Shown piece by piece: positions 6,307 to 8,971 of a stretch of DNA of 8,971 nt (position 1 is its first letter; every line of letters starts with the position of its first letter). Both the position numbers and the translations under genes were made by a program. Below the pieces are notes generated by a model, which did not search any database, was not told where the DNA came from, and saw only the letters and a program-made list of their open reading frames with translations. Source of the DNA: JAAXHE01 sp964551635 (GTDB lineage: Bacteria > Latescibacterota > UBA2968 > GCA-2709665); assembly GCA_964551635.1 (NCBI GenBank), contig CAZKDZ010000179.1, positions 1 to 8,971 of the forward strand, in the 5' to 3' direction.

Positions 6307-6339
6307 GAATGGCGGTTTGACGCGTCGACCTTTCCGGAC

Positions 6340-7257
6340 TTAACCTGCGGCGCGCAGATGCGACTCGCCGACCGGGGCTCTCCCGTTGGTGAGCACGTCG
6401 AGGAGTTTTCGCGCCGCCACGGACAGGCTGCGGCCGCGTTTGTGCAGGATGCCCAGAGGTCTTGTGAGCACGTCGCCCTCGATGGTCAGCACCTTCAGGC
6501 TGCCTTCCTTGTGTTCCAGGTCTACCGAGTGTTCCGGCAGGATCGAAATGCCAAGGTCCACTTCGACGGCATCCTTAATGGTATCGATATGATCGAACTC
6601 CATCACGATGTTCGGCTGAATGCGGTGTCTCCGGAAGAAACTGTCCAGCGCATGCCGGGTGTGGGTTTCCTGGGAAAAGAGAATGAGCGGATGATCGCCG
6701 ATGTCGTTAACGTCTATGCGGTCCTGCGCCGCAAGCGGATTCGCGGGCGGACAGGCCACCACCATATTGTCTTCGGAAAAGGGGATGATCTTGATATTCC
6801 GGTGGGGTCTGGGAAAGGCGACCACGCCGAAGTCAATCTCGCCGCTGGCGACGTCATCGTAGATGCGGGGGGTATGGTTGTAGTCCAGCCGGAAGTTGAC
6901 CCTGGGGAAGGCTTTGAGATAGGTCTTGAGATAGGGTCCGAGTTCACGCATGCCTACGCTGTAAATGGACGAAAGGCGAACGGTGCCCGAGACCACGCCG
7001 TCCAGAGCTTCGACGCGTTGTAACATCTCATCGTAGCGCCGTACGATGTCGCCGGCGCCCTTGTAGAATACCTCGCCCTCCTTGGTAAGCCCGATCTTTC
7101 GCTTATGACGCTCCAGAAGCGGTTTGCCCTGCCGGCTTTCAATGCTCTTGATTTGCTGGCTGACTGCCGACTGCGTGACGCCGTTCAGGACCGCCGTCTT
7201 CGAAAAACTCTGGGTATCGATGAGGTCGCAAAAGATCTTCAGGCTCTGGATCAACAC
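6340..7257 (-). CDS. LysR-family transcriptional regulator
   Basis: A 305-residue protein of normal LysR length. The N-terminal winged helix-turn-helix spans about 3-62, with the core SFSKTAVLNGVTQSAVSQQI at 17-36; a linker helix follows (about 63-88). The effector domain (90-290) includes LSSIYSVGMRELGPYL, IDFGVVAFPRP and DNMVVACPPANPLA, a CysL/CbbR-like pattern. The effector is unknown. I set the start at GTG 7257-7255 because AAGGAG lies exactly eight bases upstream and the LysR domain begins at once. The frame stays open further upstream, to an ATG at 7590, but that would add 111 unrelated residues and overlap the fumarase gene. It is divergent from fumC and convergent with the glycosyltransferase, 33 bases separating the stops. 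Divergent placement suggests control of fumC, itself, or both. Confidence 0.93.
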   Translation of the reverse strand: MLIQSLKIFCDLIDTQSFSKTAVLNGVTQSAVSQQIKSIESRQGKPLLERHKRKIGLTKEGEVFYKGAGDIVRRYDEMLQRVEALDGVVSGTVRLSSIYSVGMRELGPYLKTYLKAFPRVNFRLDYNHTPRIYDDVASGEIDFGVVAFPRPHRNIKIIPFSEDNMVVACPPANPLAAQDRIDVNDIGDHPLILFSQETHTRHALDSFFRRHRIQPNIVMEFDHIDTIKDAVEVDLGISILPEHSVDLEHKEGSLKVLTIEGDVLTRPLGILHKRGRSLSVAARKLLDVLTNGRAPVGESHLRAAG

Positions 7258-7265
7258 GTGAACGT

Positions 7266-7271
7266 CTCCTT
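7266..7271 (-). promoter_or_regulatory. ribosome binding site that fixes the lysR start
   Basis: On the minus strand AAGGAG (plus positions 7271 to 7266) is followed by eight bases and then GTG at 7257. This spacing is ideal, and no other start in the frame has a comparable site next to the start of the LysR homology. Confidence 0.8.
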
Positions 7272-7357
7272 CGGATGATTCCTGCCGGGTCCTTTTGCCG
7301 TTGACGAATTGTTCGGAAAACGAGCTCGGCAGAGGTTGTAGTGCCGTACGGATTGCG

Positions 7358-7380
7358 TCGCCGCACGTGGTGCGCAGCGA
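7358..7380. promoter_or_regulatory. hairpin/dyad in the lysR leader
   Basis: CGCAC (7362-7366) and GTGCG (7370-7374) flank GTG; TCGC (7358-7361) also pairs with GCGA (7377-7380) across a 2-base bulge. The element lies about 100 bases upstream of the lysR start and would be in its transcript if the promoter at 7433-7461 is used. It may be an RNA hairpin or a DNA site; the GCAC/GTGC half-sites recur near fumC. Confidence 0.35.
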
Positions 7381-7416
7381 AGTATTTAAGATAAGAAAGA
7401 GTAATTCTGAAAGCAA

Positions 7417-7443
7417 GAAAATAATATATACTATTATATTTTC
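7417..7443. promoter_or_regulatory. 27-bp AT-rich palindrome, candidate operator
   Basis: GAAAATA (7417-7423) and TATTTTC (7437-7443) are perfect inverted arms separated by 13 bases. A second inverted pair is nested within, ATAATA (7421-7426) and TATTAT (7432-7437). It lies in an AT-rich island (about 7381-7443) within otherwise GC-rich DNA, between two divergent genes, one of which encodes a LysR regulator. LysR proteins bind imperfect palindromes with AT-rich arms in such regions. The minus-strand -10 box lies inside it, which would suit autorepression. Function is inferred. Confidence 0.5.
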
Positions 7444-7461
7444 GTAAGTTCGTCCTGAAAG
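7433..7461 (-). promoter_or_regulatory. candidate lysR promoter
   Basis: On the minus strand a perfect TATAAT (plus 7438-7433) lies 17 bases downstream of CTTTCA (plus 7461-7456), which matches the -35 consensus at 3 of 6 positions. Transcription would begin near 7426, giving a leader of roughly 170 bases. The weak -35 would fit a regulated promoter. Since the region is AT-rich, the -10 match could be partly chance. Confidence 0.4.
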
Positions 7462-7505
7462 GAGCGGATGGGGTTGCCGGGAATGTACTGTTTTTGTATC
7501 TTGAA

Positions 7506-7537
7506 GTGCCGCACAATATCCAGACTTGCACAGGTGC
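7506..7537. promoter_or_regulatory. GTGC/GCAC dyads upstream of fumC
   Basis: GTGC-C-GCAC (7506-7514) and GCAC-AG-GTGC (7528-7537) lie 22 to 53 bases before the fumC ATG. They share half-sites with the dyad at 7362-7374. They may bind the divergent LysR regulator or another factor. No convincing sigma70-type promoter for fumC is visible between the palindrome and these sites. Confidence 0.3.
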
Positions 7538-7558
7538 GAACGTGAAGGAGAATGAAAG

Positions 7559-8953
7559 ATGGCGGGATACAGGATTGAGACGGACAGCATGGGAGAGATT
7601 CAGGTTCCGGACGACCGGTATTACGGCGCTCAGACGGCCCGGGCGCTGATTCATTTTGATATTGGCGAAGAACGCATGCCGCAAGAGCTGATCAGAGCGT
7701 TCGGCATTCTGAAAAAAGCGGCGGCGATTGTAAACCATGAACTCGGAAAGCTCTCGCCGGATAAGGCAGACCTCATCGTACAGGCGGCCGATGAAGTCAT
7801 CGAGGGGAAGCTGAACGACCACTTTCCGCTTCGAATCTGGCAGACGGGAAGCGGCACGCAGACGAATATGAACGCCAACGAAGTCATCTCCAACCGGGCC
7901 ATTCAGATTGCCGGCGGGCAGATGGGCGGCAAGGATCCGATTCATCCGAACGACGACGTCAATATGGCGCAGTCTTCAAACGACACGTTTCCCGCTGCGA
8001 TGCATATTGCGGCCGTTAGCGAGATCCACAGGCGGTTGATCCCCCAGGTCGCGAAGCTGCGGGATACGCTGGCAGGCAAGGCGGACGAATTCGAGGATAT
8101 TATCAAGATCGGTCGTACTCATCTGATGGACGCCGTTCCGCTGACGCTGGGCCAGGAGTTTTCAGGATACGTGACGCAACTGACGAAGGGCCTGGAGCGG
8201 ATTGAGCGTTGCCTTGCCAATCTCAATGAGCTCGCGCTCGGCGGCACGGCGGTGGGTACCGGGCTGAATACGCATCCGGAATTTGCCGACCGGGTTGCCG
8301 CACGGATCGCCGGGCTGACCGGCCATCCGTTTGTTTCCGCCGGCAACAAGTTCGAGTCACTGGCCGCGCACGACGCGATGGTGGAAACCAGCGGCGCACT
8401 CAAGACGCTGGCTTGCTCGCTGATGAAAATCGCCAACGACACCCGGTGGCTGGCTTCGGGCCCGCGCTGCGGAATTGGCGAATTGACGCTGCCGGCCAAC
8501 GAGCCGGGCAGTTCCATCATGCCGGGGAAAGTGAACCCCACGCAGTGCGAAGCAATGACAATGGTGGCCGGGCAGGTGATCGGCAACGATATGGCGATTG
8601 CGGTGGGCGGGTCCTCCGGGAATTTCGAGCTGAACGTATTCAAGCCGCTCATTGTCTACAATCTGTTGCAGTCTGTACGATTGCTGGCCGATGCGTGTGC
8701 GGCGTTCAACGATCACTGCGCGGTGGGCATCGAGCCGAACCGGGAGAATATCCGGAACCACCTGGAACGGTCGCTCATGCTCGTCACGGCGCTGAACCCC
8801 AGTATCGGGTACGACAACGCGGCAAAGGTTGCCAAGAAAGCGTTCGACGAGAATCTCACGCTTCGGGAATCCGCGGTGGCGCTTGGAATGATGGACGGCG
8901 AGGCGTTCGATGCCGCGGTCCGGCCCGAGAAGATGACGGGGCCGGGCGCGTAA
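7559..8953 (+). CDS. fumC: fumarate hydratase class II (FumC)
   Basis: A complete 464-residue iron-independent fumarase (E. coli FumC is about 467), which interconverts fumarate and L-malate in the citric acid cycle as a cytoplasmic homotetramer. It carries GSGTQTNMNANEVISNRA (97-114), HPNDDVNMAQSSNDTFP (129-145), GRTHLMDAVPLTLGQE (185-200) and the superfamily signature GSSIMPGKVNPTQ (317-329). H188 and S318 sit at the catalytic positions known from E. coli, with K324 and N326 in the substrate loop. Aspartase and argininosuccinate lyase share the signature, but the TQTNMNANEV and FELNVFKP segments fit fumarase. ATG 7559 has AAGGAG at 7545-7550, eight bases upstream. It is transcribed divergently from lysR across 301 bases, so control by that regulator is plausible. 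Nothing follows in the last 18 bases. Confidence 0.97.
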   Translation: MAGYRIETDSMGEIQVPDDRYYGAQTARALIHFDIGEERMPQELIRAFGILKKAAAIVNHELGKLSPDKADLIVQAADEVIEGKLNDHFPLRIWQTGSGTQTNMNANEVISNRAIQIAGGQMGGKDPIHPNDDVNMAQSSNDTFPAAMHIAAVSEIHRRLIPQVAKLRDTLAGKADEFEDIIKIGRTHLMDAVPLTLGQEFSGYVTQLTKGLERIERCLANLNELALGGTAVGTGLNTHPEFADRVAARIAGLTGHPFVSAGNKFESLAAHDAMVETSGALKTLACSLMKIANDTRWLASGPRCGIGELTLPANEPGSSIMPGKVNPTQCEAMTMVAGQVIGNDMAIAVGGSSGNFELNVFKPLIVYNLLQSVRLLADACAAFNDHCAVGIEPNRENIRNHLERSLMLVTALNPSIGYDNAAKVAKKAFDENLTLRESAVALGMMDGEAFDAAVRPEKMTGPGA

Positions 8954-8971
8954 CGTCAACGGGGTGAGGCA

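Noticed and set aside
6307..6339. Bidirectional terminator between glycosyltransferase and lysR
   Set aside because: No stable stem with a T- or A-run is visible in these 33 bases.
7258..7590. Upstream extension of lysR to the ATG at 7590
   Set aside because: The extra 111 residues are unlike any LysR N-terminus and would overlap fumC; GTG 7257 has an ideal ribosome site.
7139..7945. Minus-strand open frame spanning lysR and fumC
   Set aside because: It is antisense to the start of fumC and out of frame with lysR, with no recognisable domain.

Overview
The window looks like a chromosomal segment of a moderately GC-rich, probably Gram-negative bacterium. It shows dense coding, ATG and GTG starts with AGGAG-type ribosome sites, and a nucleotide-sugar gene group typical of cell-surface polysaccharide synthesis. 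No ribosomal marker is present, so I do not name a phylum.

Layout, left to right. (1) 2-148 is the tail of a gene that enters from the left; its last residues resemble the C-terminus of MeaB/ArgK-type GTPases. (2) 355-2919 is a compact type II restriction-modification pair: a XamI-family endonuclease followed with no gap by an Eco57I-type (gamma-class) adenine-N6 DNA methyltransferase. Hand counts suggest these two genes are poorer in GC than the rest, which fits acquisition by transfer. (3) 3098-6306 is a surface-sugar group: a GDP-L-fucose-synthase-like epimerase/reductase, a DegT-fold enzyme in which the PLP lysine is replaced by histidine (as in ColD and E1 sugar 3-dehydratases), and a soluble family 2 glycosyltransferase. 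The first two look like a ColC/ColD pair, suggesting a GDP-linked 3,6-dideoxyhexose such as colitose. Between the second and third genes lies a pair of inverted C/G-rich palindromic repeats. (4) 6340-7257 (minus) is a LysR-family regulator, divergent from (5) 7559-8953, a complete class II fumarase. Their 301-bp divergent region holds an AT-rich island with a 27-bp palindrome and several GCAC/GTGC dyads, good candidates for regulator binding sites.

The R-M genes form one functional unit. The sugar genes form a second unit, led by a near-consensus sigma70-type promoter embedded in the end of the methyltransferase gene. The lysR/fumC pair forms a third. The sugar group and lysR converge across only 33 bp. 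I see no tRNA, rRNA, CRISPR array, transposase or phage gene. The most notable items are the probable dideoxysugar pair, the promoter at the methyltransferase end, the homopolymer tracts in the sugar genes, and the structured lysR/fumC divergent region. I found no clearly unprecedented multi-gene system.
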